From: Flavobacterium sharifuzzamanii
GTDB taxonomy: Bacteria > Bacteroidota > Bacteroidia > Flavobacteriales > Flavobacteriaceae
DNA length: 64,000 nt
Direction: 5' to 3'
Assembly: GCF_003254585.1 (NCBI RefSeq)
Contig: NZ_QJGZ01000040.1
Location: forward strand, 62,001 to 126,000
The notes beneath the pieces are model-generated. The model had not been told where the DNA came from. It was given only the letters and a program-made list of their open reading frames with translations, and made no database searches. Within the stretch, counting starts at the first letter, position 1. The number at the start of each line of letters is the position of its first letter. Of this stretch, positions 19,547 through 27,728 are shown piece by piece. A program made the position numbers and the translations under genes.

Positions 19547-20713
19547 TTATTTAGCTAGCAATTCTTTGATTTTTGCTTTCAGTTCATCACCTCTTAAATC
19601 TTGTGCAACTACTTTTCCTGATGCGTCAAGGATAAAAGTTGCTGGAATAGATTCAACGTTGTATTGTCTTGCAATTGGCTCGTCCCAAAATTTCAGATTA
19701 GAAACTTGCGTCCAAGTTAAGCCATCTTTTGCAATAGCTTCTTTCCATTTCGTCGCATCTTTGTCTAAAGATACTCCTACAATGTTTAATCCTTTTGAGT
19801 GAAATTCTTTGTAAAGAGCCACTATATGAGGATTTTCTTGTCTGCATGGTCCGCACCAAGAAGCCCAGAAATCTACAATAGTAACTTTACCTAAGCTTTC
19901 TTTAAGCGAAACTACTTTTCCCTCTGGATTAGGAGCCGAAAAATCTGCTCTTCATTTAGCGCTGCCTACCGCTGGAGCTGTAGCACCAACAGATGGCATT
20001 TTTGCTTGACCAAATCTAGTTTTGATTTCTTTACCTGGAGCAGTGTTTTTTAAAGACTCATCCAAACCGTTGTAAAGACCTTCTAATTTTTTCATATCAG
20101 CTGTTGGGTCATTCAATAAACTTTGAATAATTAAAGCTGTAATGAAAGATTTTGGGTGATTTTCAGCGTAAGCTAAATATTTCTTTTTGCTTCCTTCTTG
20201 AACTTCTTTTTGAATTTCCATGTATTGTTTCATCAAGCCATTGATAGTTGCTGTATCTTGAGCTTGTTGAGCTTGTTTCATTTTATCGTTGTTCTTTTTC
20301 TGGAAATCAATTAAGCTTTTTTGAGTTTTGTTCATATCTTCCATGAAAGTCACATACTCATCATTGTTGTAAGTTCCAGAGATTTTAGATTTATGGATAC
20401 TATCTTTATCAATAGCAACTTTAATTTCTCCAGTTTCTAAGATGAATGGGATAGGTCCATTAGCACCTTGTAATATTAATGTGTGGAAAGCTGGTTCAGT
20501 AACTTTTCCTTTTATTTCAAATTTTCCGTTTTCAACTTTTACTGTATCAAGAGAAACTGGCATTCTTGTAGCAGGATCCTGACCTTGTAAGATAATCGTT
20601 TTTCCATTTTCAATCCCTGTAGCAGTACCAGTAATAAGGTATTCTCCATCTTTAACTTTACTGCAAGAAATTATAGCTGCAGAAGCTGTAAGTACAAAAA
20701 GTATTTTTTTCAT
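19547..20713 (-). pseudogene. TlpA/ResA-like thiol-disulfide lipoprotein interrupted by in-frame TGA
   Basis: The gene reads as one frame of 388 sense codons plus an internal TGA at 19954-19952. The N-terminal part (253 residues) has a lipoprotein signal (IISC, Cys17), a DUF4369-type beta domain (about residues 25-115) and a Gln/Lys-rich helical region. After the stop, in the same frame, come DFSAPNPEG, VDFWASWCGPC (thioredoxin active site) and a complete thioredoxin fold ending LKAKIKELLAK. No ATG precedes the CGPC motif in the second part, so separate translation of an active domain is unlikely. Either a nonsense change or a short insertion (about 27 nt between GATAP and DFSAP) explains it. 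A -7 box TACTTTTG lies at 20755-20748. Readthrough or a sequencing error are alternatives. Confidence 0.8.
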
Positions 20714-20921
20714 TATAAAAAATTAATTAGTTAATTGATTTGTGCAACAAAAGTATCTAAAATTATAAAACATATAGAATTTTGTAACCTAAAATTTTGT
20801 TATAGTTTTTTTTGTTCTAATCGTCCTAAAATCAAGGGGTTTGTTGCTTTTATTTGATTTAAAACTCTTATTTGATTTTTGTTTCTAATGTGAAGATAGG
20901 ATTTTTATAATAATAATGTAT

Positions 20922-20951
20922 AAAAAAAGCACTCTATAAAAAGAGTGCTTT
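20922..20951 (-). terminator. Terminator after the J-domain/KTSC gene
   Basis: The arms AAAGCACTCT and AGAGTGCTTT form a perfect 10-bp stem with a six-base loop, followed by T on the minus strand. It lies 23 bp after the stop. Confidence 0.85.
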
Positions 20952-20973
20952 CTGTAATATTGTAATCTAAAAA

Positions 20974-21414
20974 CTATTCTTGGTTTGTTTTCTTTCTCCA
21001 AGTAAAAGCATTTAAGATATGTCTTTTTGCAAATCTCGCTGGAGAATCAGCATTTACCATTTTTACGTAAGTTGCTTTAGGAACGCTGATGTATTCGTAA
21101 ACACTTCCGTTAGAAAAGTCAATAATTAAACGACCTTCAACAAATTTAAAATCTGTAATAGAACAAGTTGTAATTGTTTCTGTGTACTCAGGTAAATTAA
21201 GTTTGATAGTATCAGGGTGAATACTTACTAAAAAGTGGTAAGCTTCGATAATCGTTTTACTTTTTTCTTCTGCTTCTTTTAAACCAGCTTCATTTCCCAC
21301 AAATTTATCAGGATGAGATTCTTTCATCGCATTACGATAAATTGTCTTTAAATCTTTTAACTCTGCAGTTTTTTCTACGTTTAGTAACTTGCGGTATTCA
21401 ACTATTTTTTTCAT
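20974..21414 (-). CDS. J-domain-like plus KTSC domain protein
   Basis: This is a small cytoplasmic protein of 146 residues. Residues ~5-70 resemble a DnaJ J-domain, with the conserved HPDKF element at the loop. Residues ~80-140 form a KTSC domain: FKFVEGRLIIDFSNGSVYEY... and a final stretch that includes KMVNADSPARFAKRHI. J-domains stimulate Hsp70 ATPases, while KTSC is thought to bind nucleic acid or lysyl-tRNA-like partners; the exact role is not known. It has its own terminator (20922-20951) and a -7 box TACCTTTG at 21492-21485. Confidence 0.85.
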   Translation of the reverse strand: MKKIVEYRKLLNVEKTAELKDLKTIYRNAMKESHPDKFVGNEAGLKEAEEKSKTIIEAYHFLVSIHPDTIKLNLPEYTETITTCSITDFKFVEGRLIIDFSNGSVYEYISVPKATYVKMVNADSPARFAKRHILNAFTWRKKTNQE

Positions 21415-21539
21415 AAATAAAAGGTAACTACTTGTCTATTAGTTTGAAATCGTTTTGTTTTAGTTCAAATCGACAAATTTTTTGCAAAGGTACACTTTTT
21501 TTTAACTTTTCAGTTTTGATGTAAAAAATATTCAGGAAA

Positions 21540-21780
21540 GTTAGTTTATTAAAACGTTAACTGAGAGTTTTAACGCAAAGTACACAAAGGTTTACGCAAA
21601 GAGCACAAAGATTTTTTTGAGATTCATTAAAATGAAAAGTTCGCAAAGCTATGTCAGCACAAAGCTTTGCGAACTTAAATATTCTCAATGTATAACTTCA
21701 AGTAAAAATAAACTTAGCGTCCTTTGAGGTAAAACTTAACCGTTTCAACAAAAACTTGAAACTTGAAACTTGAAACAAAA
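21540..21780. repeat. Flavobacterial intergenic repeat with inverted repeats
   Basis: This non-coding stretch contains 'acgcaaag-acacaaagg' runs and a 14-bp inverted repeat (AAGTTCGCAAAGCT at 21637-21650 with its complement at 21663-21676). It ends in 'gaaacttgaaacttgaaac'. The same words recur at 22812-22872 and 42430-42605, so this is a dispersed non-coding repeat family. Confidence 0.7.
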
Positions 21781-21785
21781 TAAAC

Positions 21786-22031
21786 CTATTCCGGCTTATG
21801 ATTCGCTTTATCGAAGTTTCTTGATTTTTTAGGATATTTATCGTAACTCATGTCGCTTGGGTTTTCAATAACAGATTTTATAGTAATCCAATCTCCAACC
21901 TCAAATTTGGCTTGAACCATTTTGTAGTCTAAAAGATATTCGCCACAGAAATAATTATTATTTTCATCTTTTTCGATAATGCCGGTAAAAACTCCTTTTT
22001 GTGGCATTTTTTGTTCTGAATCTATAGACAT
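21786..22031 (-). CDS. Small conserved-looking hypothetical protein (81 residues)
   Basis: The ATG at 22031 (MSIDSEQKMPQKG) is chosen instead of a longer frame that would overlap the promoter of the divergent gene. A -7 box TACCTTTG (22063-22056) just upstream supports this. The protein is hydrophilic, with a beta-strand-rich centre (GVFTGIIEKDENNNYFCGEY) and a Lys-rich end. There is no signal peptide or membrane segment. I do not recognise a family. Confidence 0.65.
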   Translation of the reverse strand: MSIDSEQKMPQKGVFTGIIEKDENNNYFCGEYLLDYKMVQAKFEVGDWITIKSVIENPSDMSYDKYPKKSRNFDKANHKPE

Positions 22032-22104
22032 GATTTTTTGTTTTGAATTAAAGTACAAAGGTAAGCAATTTAGGTTTGTTTTAGGGAGTTCGCCGTAATC
22101 TGAG

Positions 22105-22112
22105 TATATTTG
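22105..22112 (+). promoter_or_regulatory. -7 box directly before the 22116 start
   Basis: TATATTTG matches TAnnTTTG and ends three bases before the ATG. The transcript would begin at or just inside the start codon, so a leaderless mRNA or a later start is possible. No good TTG box is found at the usual distance. Confidence 0.4.
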
Positions 22113-22115
22113 CAC

Positions 22116-22658
22116 ATGCAGAAAAATTTTAAACCACATCCTAATTCTTTTAAAAACACGTTTTGCGCTTTTAATGAAGTACTTCCAGAAGCCATTAAAG
22201 GATTAAAAAAGCAATTTGAAAGCAAAGCAGGAAGTAGTTATTATTATACAGAAGAAGGAATGTATCGTGTTTCTAATCATTGGGGAAGACTGGCCAATAG
22301 TAAATGGCGATTGATTGCTCGTGATCCTGAGACAGAATCGAAGACTAAAATTGGTTTTGCAAAATGGACAGAATTTTATCCAGACAATGCAACTGATAAA
22401 CTGTATTATATAGAAGCCGATTTCGAAAAAAACATAGCCAATTATCAACATAAAAATAATCCTGAGTATAACGGAAAAGCGGTTTTAAGAACAAGTGCTG
22501 AAACCACAAAAAGATTAAAACAGATTAGAAATTTACAGCAGCTGACTAATTGGGCAAAACATTTTGATTATGAAGACATTGATGATTTGCGAAAACAGAT
22601 CATTAATGAATTGATTTTTACTGAAAAAACGTTAGAACAAATTAAAAGAGAAGTGTAA
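22116..22658 (+). CDS. Hypothetical cytoplasmic protein (180 residues)
   Basis: The start is the ATG at 22116 (MQKNFKPHPNSF); a TTG at 22110 is less likely. It is hydrophilic, rich in aromatic and charged residues, with no signal peptide. The block YRVSNHWGRLANSKWRL and the helical C-terminus EKTLEQIKREV are notable. I do not recognise a family. The following 48-residue gene starts inside the stop codon (TAATG), so they are translationally coupled. Confidence 0.75.
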   Translation: MQKNFKPHPNSFKNTFCAFNEVLPEAIKGLKKQFESKAGSSYYYTEEGMYRVSNHWGRLANSKWRLIARDPETESKTKIGFAKWTEFYPDNATDKLYYIEADFEKNIANYQHKNNPEYNGKAVLRTSAETTKRLKQIRNLQQLTNWAKHFDYEDIDDLRKQIINELIFTEKTLEQIKREV

Positions 22659-22804
22659 TGGGACGTAATAACGAAAAGAACATCAAGAAACATAACGATA
22701 AATTGCACAAAGCTCAGGCAAAAGCTAAACAAGCCGAAATTGCAAGAAAAGAAAAACTCAAAGAAATAGTAAAGAAGTACAACGAAAGTAAAAACGAAGA
22801 ATAA
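22658..22804 (+). CDS. Small lysine-rich protein (48 residues)
   Basis: This ORF starts within the stop of the preceding gene (TAATG). It codes for MGRNNEKNIKKHNDKLHK..., a strongly basic, all-helical, coiled-coil-like peptide (about one third Lys). The overlap and its even codon pattern suggest a real small gene, but the function is unknown. Nucleic-acid or ribosome binding would be a guess from charge only. Confidence 0.6.
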   Translation: MGRNNEKNIKKHNDKLHKAQAKAKQAEIARKEKLKEIVKKYNESKNEE

Positions 22805-22811
22805 ATAGTTA

Positions 22812-22872
22812 CAAGTTTCAGGTTTCATGTTACAAGTTAGCACAGCAAACCTGAAACTTGAAACCTGAAACA
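22812..22872. repeat. Intergenic repeat with 14-bp inverted repeat
   Basis: CAAGTTTCAGGTTT (22812-22825) pairs with AAACCTGAAACTTG (22847-22860), followed by 'aaacctgaaac'. The same words are found at 21760-21780 and 42430-42452. Confidence 0.75.
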
Positions 22873-22880
22873 AAAAAATA

Positions 22881-23114
22881 ATGAATAGCAAATTCGAAAC
22901 ACTAAAAGCAAACGTACAGGAAATCATTGATTTGATTGCTGCGAAAAACGATAGAGAAGCAAACAATAAATTATTGGAAGTAAGCGAAACGCTAGACGAA
23001 ATGATTGATTTTGCTGAAGAAGACGAAGAAGTGAGAGAAATCACTCGTTACCAGGTTTTACTAAATCAGCTTCATGTAAAAATTAATGGAGAAGAACCAG
23101 TCGATGGAGAATAA
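22881..23114 (+). CDS. Small acidic helical protein (77 residues)
   Basis: MNSKFETLKANVQEIIDLIA... is an acidic, helical protein with an EEDEEV stretch and no signal peptide or membrane segment. Its stop overlaps the start of the YchJ-like gene by 11 bp, which supports translation. I do not recognise a family. It directly follows the basic 48-residue protein, so opposite charges lie side by side. Confidence 0.7.
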   Translation: MNSKFETLKANVQEIIDLIAAKNDREANNKLLEVSETLDEMIDFAEEDEEVREITRYQVLLNQLHVKINGEEPVDGE

Positions 23115-23484
23115 AAAATGTTTCTGCGATACAGGATTGCTTTTTGAAAATTGCTGTGAATTGTATTTAAATGGTAATCAAAAAGCACCTTCAGCATTGG
23201 CTTTAATGCGATCTAGGTATTCGGCTTATGCAACTCACAATGCTAATTATCTTATGGAAACAACTCATGTTTCTGAAAGAAAATACTATTCAAAACCTGA
23301 AATTTTGAGATGGGCAGTCTCCAATAAATGGCAGAAATTGGAAATTTTGAGTTTCTCAGAAGACACAGTAGAATTCAAAGCTTATTTTTTAGATTCAGAT
23401 GATAAACTACAAGTGCATTATGAATTTTCTACTTTTAAATTCGAAAATGGTGCTTGGTATTATTTGGACGGAAAGTTTGAATAA
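23104..23484 (+). CDS. YchJ-like SEC-C motif protein
   Basis: This 126-residue protein starts at ATG 23104 inside the previous gene; a start at 23086 would overlap more. The N-terminal zinc-binding SEC-C motif is CFCDTGLLFENCC, followed by ALALMRSRYSAYA and an NTF2-like alpha/beta domain with a W-rich core, as in YchJ/UPF0225 proteins. The role of the family is not firmly known; zinc binding and protein-quality or ribosome functions are proposed. Confidence 0.85.
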   Translation: MENKKCFCDTGLLFENCCELYLNGNQKAPSALALMRSRYSAYATHNANYLMETTHVSERKYYSKPEILRWAVSNKWQKLEILSFSEDTVEFKAYFLDSDDKLQVHYEFSTFKFENGAWYYLDGKFE

Positions 23485-23590
23485 TTATTATATCTAACAC
23501 TGTTAGTTGAGATTTTTGGTTAAATATTTTAACTAAAAATTAATAAACGATTCGTTTTTCATAATTCCAAAAAGATGTAATTTTAGATTT

Positions 23591-24709
23591 ATGAAAAACG
23601 AATTTAAAAAAGGCTTTTATTTTAAGACTTACGAAGCTCCTTTTCAGTCTCCGTTTGACAAACTTTTTACGATTTTTAAAGAGTTAATCACCCATACTTC
23701 GGGTGATTTTGATGAAGCAATAAACTGGCTTCGGGAACTGGACAAAGAATATAAACTTACCGACGAAAATTATACTATTGACGATTTTATTGAAGACCTT
23801 AAGAAAAAAGGGTATATAAAAGATGAAGTAAAAGGCGATGGAAGTTCTGGTTTTGGGATTACGGCAAAAACTGAAAGAGCTATTAGACAGCAAGCTTTAG
23901 ATCAGATTTTTGGAAATTTGAAAAAGTCTGGAAACGGAAATCATAAAACAAAATACGCAGGGAGCGGTGATGAACACACAGGAGAATTCCGCGAATATAA
24001 CTTTGGCGACAGCTTAGAAAGAATTTCTTTGACTGAAAGTCTTCGAAACGCTCAGGTTAATAATGGTGTCGAAAGTTTTATGCTAACTGAAAACGATTTG
24101 ATTGTAGAAGATGCTCAGTATAAAGCTCAAATGAGTACCGTTCTAATGATCGACATCAGTCATAGCATGATTTTGTATGGCGAAGACCGAATTACTCCAG
24201 CTAAAAAAGTAGCAATGGCTTTGGCAGAATTAATCACAACAAGATACCCAAAAGATACGTTAGATATATTAGTTTTTGGAAATGATGCTTGGACAATTCC
24301 GATCAAGGATTTACCATATTTGCAAGTTGGACCGTATCATACCAATACGGTTGCAGGTTTACAATTGGCGATGGATATTTTGCGTAGAAAGCGAAATACC
24401 AACAAACAAATTTTCATGATTACCGACGGAAAACCAAGTTGCGTTCGCGAACGTGATGGTTCTTATTATATGAATAGTAATGGTTTGGATGAATACATTG
24501 TAGATAAATGCTATACTCAAGCGCAGCAGGCAAGAAAGCTCCATATTCCAATTACGACTTTTATGATTGCCAGAGATCCATATTTACAGCGTTTTGTGAA
24601 TCAGTTTACTGAGGCGAATCAAGGAAAAGCATTTTATACCGGAATTAAAGGTTTGGGTGAAATGATTTTTGAGGATTATGAAGCGAATAGGAAGAAGAGG
24701 ATTAAATAA
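23591..24709 (+). CDS. VWA-domain protein (partner of MoxR-type ATPase)
   Basis: This 372-residue cytoplasmic protein has no signal peptide. The C-terminal half (about residues 180-365) is a von Willebrand factor A domain with MIDAS motif DISHS (about residue 190), plus later Thr and Asp (MITDGKPS). The N-terminal half is helical and unique. A MoxR/chelatase-like AAA+ ATPase is encoded 152 bp downstream. Such MoxR-VWA pairs act as metal-dependent chaperone or remodelling systems; the client is unknown. Confidence 0.85.
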   Translation: MKNEFKKGFYFKTYEAPFQSPFDKLFTIFKELITHTSGDFDEAINWLRELDKEYKLTDENYTIDDFIEDLKKKGYIKDEVKGDGSSGFGITAKTERAIRQQALDQIFGNLKKSGNGNHKTKYAGSGDEHTGEFREYNFGDSLERISLTESLRNAQVNNGVESFMLTENDLIVEDAQYKAQMSTVLMIDISHSMILYGEDRITPAKKVAMALAELITTRYPKDTLDILVFGNDAWTIPIKDLPYLQVGPYHTNTVAGLQLAMDILRRKRNTNKQIFMITDGKPSCVRERDGSYYMNSNGLDEYIVDKCYTQAQQARKLHIPITTFMIARDPYLQRFVNQFTEANQGKAFYTGIKGLGEMIFEDYEANRKKRIK

Positions 24710-24716
24710 ATAGGTG

Positions 24717-24800
24717 CAAAGGTTCTGAGGAACAAAGGAGCAAAGGTTTTATCAACACAACGCATATCGTAGAGACGCACTGCAGTGCGTCTAACACAAA
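24717..24800. repeat. Dispersed repeat with 20-bp palindrome between VWA and MoxR genes
   Basis: 'gcaaaggttctgagg' words are followed by the perfect palindrome AGACGCACTGCAGTGCGTCT at 24773-24792. Nearly the same palindrome (AGATGCACTGCAGTGCATCT) is at 45747-45766. This marks a dispersed element, perhaps acting as an RNA hairpin between the two genes. Confidence 0.75.
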
Positions 24801-24861
24801 GGAATGAAACAATGCTCATTTCTTTAAAACAAAACAATAACAAAATATATGTTTCAATACA

Positions 24862-26325
24862 ATGGAAATAAATACTATAAAGACATTAGGTCAATTAAAA
24901 GCCGCTGGATATAAAAGTACAAGCATTAAAGATGAATTGCGAAATAATCTTCGCGAAAAAATCAAATCGGGAAAACCTGTTTTTGAAGGTGTCCACGGAT
25001 TTGAAAATACTGTTATTCCTGAATTAGAAAGAGCAATTTTATCTCGTCATAATATCAATTTGTTGGGACTTCGCGGACAGGCGAAAACGCGTTTGGCGCG
25101 TAAAATGGTCGAATTATTGGATGAATATATTCCTTTTGTAGAAGGTTCAGAGATTAATGACGATCCTTTAAATCCGATTTCTCGTTTTGCTAAGGATTTG
25201 ATAGCAGAAAAAGGAAATGAAACGCCAATTTCGTGGTTGCACAGGAGCGAACGTTTCTTCGAAAAATTGGCAACTCCAGATGTAACAGTTGCCGATTTAA
25301 TTGGTGATGTTGACCCAATTAAAGCCGCAAATTTAAAATTGTCTTATGCAGACGACAGAGTAATTCACTTTGGAATGATTCCGAGAGCGAATCGCTGTAT
25401 TTTTGTAATCAACGAATTACCCGATTTACAAGCTAGAATTCAAGTAGCATTATTCAATATTTTGCAAGAAGGAGACATTCAGATTAGAGGTTTTAAATTG
25501 AGAATGCCTCTAGATATGCAGTTTGTTTTTACAGCAAATCCTGAAGATTATACCAACAGAGGAAGCATTGTAACGCCTTTAAAAGATAGAATTGGTTCTC
25601 AGATCCTGACACATTATCCAGAAAGCATTGAAATTGCCAGAACGATTACAGAACAAGAATCTAAATTAGATCAAAATCAGACAGATGTTGTTTATGTTCC
25701 GAGTTTGGCTAGAGATATTTTAGAGCAAATTAGTTTTGAAGCTCGTGAAAGCGAATACATCGATAATAAAAGCGGTGTGAGCGCGAGAATGAGTATTACG
25801 GCGTTTGAAAATTTAATTAGTACAGCTGAGCGTCGCGCTTTGATTTCTGGTGTCGATAAAACAACTTTACGCTTATCTGATTTTATCGGAATTATTCCAG
25901 CCATTACAGGAAAAGTAGAATTGGTTTACGAAGGAGAGCAGGAGGGAGCTAATGTTGTTGCTGAAAGTTTAATTGGTTCCGCGATTAGAACTTTATTCCC
26001 TGAATATTTCCCTAAAATCGAAAAATTGGAAAAACCAGACGAAAAAACGCCATATTCTGATATTGTGGAATGGTTTTTCGCGGAAAGCGGTTTCGAATTA
26101 TTAGACGATGCTTCAGACAAAGAATACAAAAGCATTTTAGATGAAGTGGCACCATTAGACGATTTATTAAAAAAATATCAGCCTCAACTGACAAAAGAAG
26201 ATGTGTATTTTATGAAAGAATTCATTCTTTGGGGATTGGTTGAATATAAAAAACTGAGTAAAGACCGTTTTGCAAAAGGAAATCAGTTTAGAGATATTTA
26301 CGGAAGTTATATTAGCAAGTTCTAA
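24862..26325 (+). CDS. MoxR/magnesium-chelatase-like AAA+ ATPase
   Basis: This is a 487-residue AAA+ ATPase. The nucleotide-binding loop is GLRGQAKTR (about residues 71-79), and the Walker B-like element is VINELPDL. FTANPEDYTNRGSIVTPLKDRIG is the family sensor/arginine region, with about 230 residues of C-terminal helical lid and extension. It probably remodels a client together with the VWA protein upstream. It ends with a strong terminator at 26350-26386. Confidence 0.85.
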   Translation: MEINTIKTLGQLKAAGYKSTSIKDELRNNLREKIKSGKPVFEGVHGFENTVIPELERAILSRHNINLLGLRGQAKTRLARKMVELLDEYIPFVEGSEINDDPLNPISRFAKDLIAEKGNETPISWLHRSERFFEKLATPDVTVADLIGDVDPIKAANLKLSYADDRVIHFGMIPRANRCIFVINELPDLQARIQVALFNILQEGDIQIRGFKLRMPLDMQFVFTANPEDYTNRGSIVTPLKDRIGSQILTHYPESIEIARTITEQESKLDQNQTDVVYVPSLARDILEQISFEARESEYIDNKSGVSARMSITAFENLISTAERRALISGVDKTTLRLSDFIGIIPAITGKVELVYEGEQEGANVVAESLIGSAIRTLFPEYFPKIEKLEKPDEKTPYSDIVEWFFAESGFELLDDASDKEYKSILDEVAPLDDLLKKYQPQLTKEDVYFMKEFILWGLVEYKKLSKDRFAKGNQFRDIYGSYISKF

Positions 26326-26349
26326 AAACAATATATTAAAAAATGATCT

Positions 26350-26386
26350 GGTCTAATCGGTTTTTCAAAACCGGTTGGACCTTTTT
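26350..26386 (+). terminator. Strong terminator after the MoxR gene
   Basis: A 15-bp stem, perfect when G-T pairs are counted (26350-26364 with 26367-26381), has a two-base loop and a T run. It separates the ATPase gene from the EamA transporter. Confidence 0.85.
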
Positions 26387-26425
26387 GTTTTGAATAGTTT
26401 ACTTTTACAATCCAAAAATAAATTT

Positions 26426-27280
26426 ATGTTATTCCTTATATTAAGTATTCTTTGCAGCGTTATTGTAGGTGTTATATTCAAAATTTCTAGAAAATATAAT
26501 GCTAATCCATCACAAATTATTTCGTTTAATTACATCGCTGCGATTACGCTTTGTTACTTTACTTTTGCGCCAGATCTAAATGCATTAGACCTAAATGCGC
26601 CATTAGAAATATACACTTCTGTTGGAATTTTACTTCCAATATTATTTCTGTTTCTAGCACTTTCGATAAAATATATGGGAATTGCAAAAACAGATGCAGC
26701 ACAAAGATTATCATTGTTTATTCCTATTTTGGCGGCTTGGCTATTGTTTAATGAAGGATTTAATACTTATAAAGTTATAGGAGTTTTAGTTGGTTTTGCG
26801 GCACTTTTATTCATCTTAAAAAAGCCATCAGACAACGCAGAAAACAAATGGATTTATCCTGCAACAGTTTTACTTGGTTTTGGAATTATAGATATTCTTT
26901 TTAAGAAAATTGCTTTATATATAGTTGTTCCTTATACAACATCTTTATTTTTCGTTTTTCTAATTGCTTTTGCCGTTTCTATTTTAATAGTGCTGTATAA
27001 ACTTTTTATAGCGAAAGAAAATTTTGTTTTAAAAAGCATCCCATTCGGAATATTGGTTGGAATTTTCAACTTCGGAAATATATTATTCTACTTAAAAGCT
27101 CATAAAGCATTTGCAGAAAATCCATCAACTGTTTTTGCGGGAATGAATATGGGAGTAATTATTTTAGGAACACTTATTGGAGCTTTTTTCTTCAAGGAAA
27201 AACTATCTAAAATCAATATTTTAGGACTGTTCTTGGCTCTTATAGCGGTTGTTTTCATATTTTTATCGCAATTGCAATAA
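26426..27280 (+). CDS. EamA/DMT-family membrane transporter
   Basis: This 284-residue protein has about ten hydrophobic segments and two EamA-like halves. The ATG at 26426 (MLFLILSILCSV) is chosen because it starts directly in the first membrane segment; the longer frame would begin inside the preceding terminator region. The substrate of DMT exporters cannot be read from sequence; amino acids or metabolites are typical. Confidence 0.85.
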   Translation: MLFLILSILCSVIVGVIFKISRKYNANPSQIISFNYIAAITLCYFTFAPDLNALDLNAPLEIYTSVGILLPILFLFLALSIKYMGIAKTDAAQRLSLFIPILAAWLLFNEGFNTYKVIGVLVGFAALLFILKKPSDNAENKWIYPATVLLGFGIIDILFKKIALYIVVPYTTSLFFVFLIAFAVSILIVLYKLFIAKENFVLKSIPFGILVGIFNFGNILFYLKAHKAFAENPSTVFAGMNMGVIILGTLIGAFFFKEKLSKINILGLFLALIAVVFIFLSQLQ

Positions 27281-27386
27281 TTTTTTTTAGTTTGTAACCC
27301 TTTAGTTTACAGTTGTTTTTGTAAGTAAATTAAAAATCTTTTAAATTAACTCTACTAGTTCTATAGAGTTTATAAATATATTTTTG

Positions 27387-27394
27387 TAGCTTTG
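27387..27394 (+). promoter_or_regulatory. -7 box for the leader transcript before glutamate dehydrogenase
   Basis: TAGCTTTG matches TAnnTTTG and lies 8 bp before the first short reading frame. The -33 region is weak (GTTTA), so confidence is moderate. Confidence 0.5.
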
Positions 27395-27402
27395 TCTCAA
27401 CA

Positions 27403-27492
27403 ATGAAAAACTATAGTCAAAATATAAGAACGTCTTTTCCATGCAGCTTTGCGATGTGCTGTATGATGAATCACGTTTTGAAATGGCGTTAA
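27403..27492 (+). CDS. Candidate leader peptide 1 (29 residues, Cys/Met-rich)
   Basis: A short ORF directly after a -7 box codes for MKNYSQNIRTSFPC... with FAMCCMMNHV in the middle. It has three Cys and four Met. A terminator-like hairpin follows 34 bases after its stop. This arrangement resembles a translated leader used in attenuation. Translation is not proven. Confidence 0.45.
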   Translation: MKNYSQNIRTSFPCSFAMCCMMNHVLKWR

Positions 27493-27526
27493 TAGAGAAA
27501 GTACTTGTTAGTTATTTTTTTTTTTT

Positions 27527-27559
27527 AGCCTTTCATTGCACCATGAAAGGCTTTTTTTT
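27527..27559 (+). terminator. Terminator/attenuator hairpin before glutamate dehydrogenase
   Basis: AGCCTTTCAT pairs perfectly with ATGAAAGGCT across a six-base loop, followed by T run. It lies between two short reading frames. No promoter is visible between it and the next gene, so transcription must read through it, or it ends an independent short transcript. Confidence 0.75.
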
Positions 27560-27580
27560 GAATCATTAAAAAATCAAGAT

Positions 27581-27649
27581 ATGAGAACCAATAGAAATAT
27601 GAAAATTTTGATGCGTCGCTGCTTAATCAAGATTCCGTGTTGCAACTAA
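27581..27649 (+). CDS. Candidate leader peptide 2 (22 residues, ends IPCCN)
   Basis: MRTNRNMKILMRRCLIKIPC followed by CN and stop is a short basic peptide with Cys codons at its end. It lies 80 bp before the glutamate dehydrogenase ATG, and a hairpin (ATCTTC-AGAGA-GAAGAT, 27671-27687) follows. Late Cys codons suggest a ribosome-stalling leader; this is inference. Confidence 0.4.
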   Translation: MRTNRNMKILMRRCLIKIPCCN

Positions 27650-27728
27650 TGACAGCATAAAATAGGCACGATCTTCAGAGAGAAGATTGATAAACATAAA
27701 AAATAACCCAAACCTAAAACTATATAGT

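Noticed and set aside
19952..19954. TGA in the TlpA-like gene as a selenocysteine codon
   Set aside because: It is far from the CGPC site, no SECIS-like hairpin follows directly, and no redox role is expected at this position.
22568..23044. Antisense frame of 158 hydrophobic residues
   Set aside because: It lies opposite several genuine small genes with A-rich codons; Ser/Phe-rich antisense is a usual shadow of Lys/Glu-rich genes.
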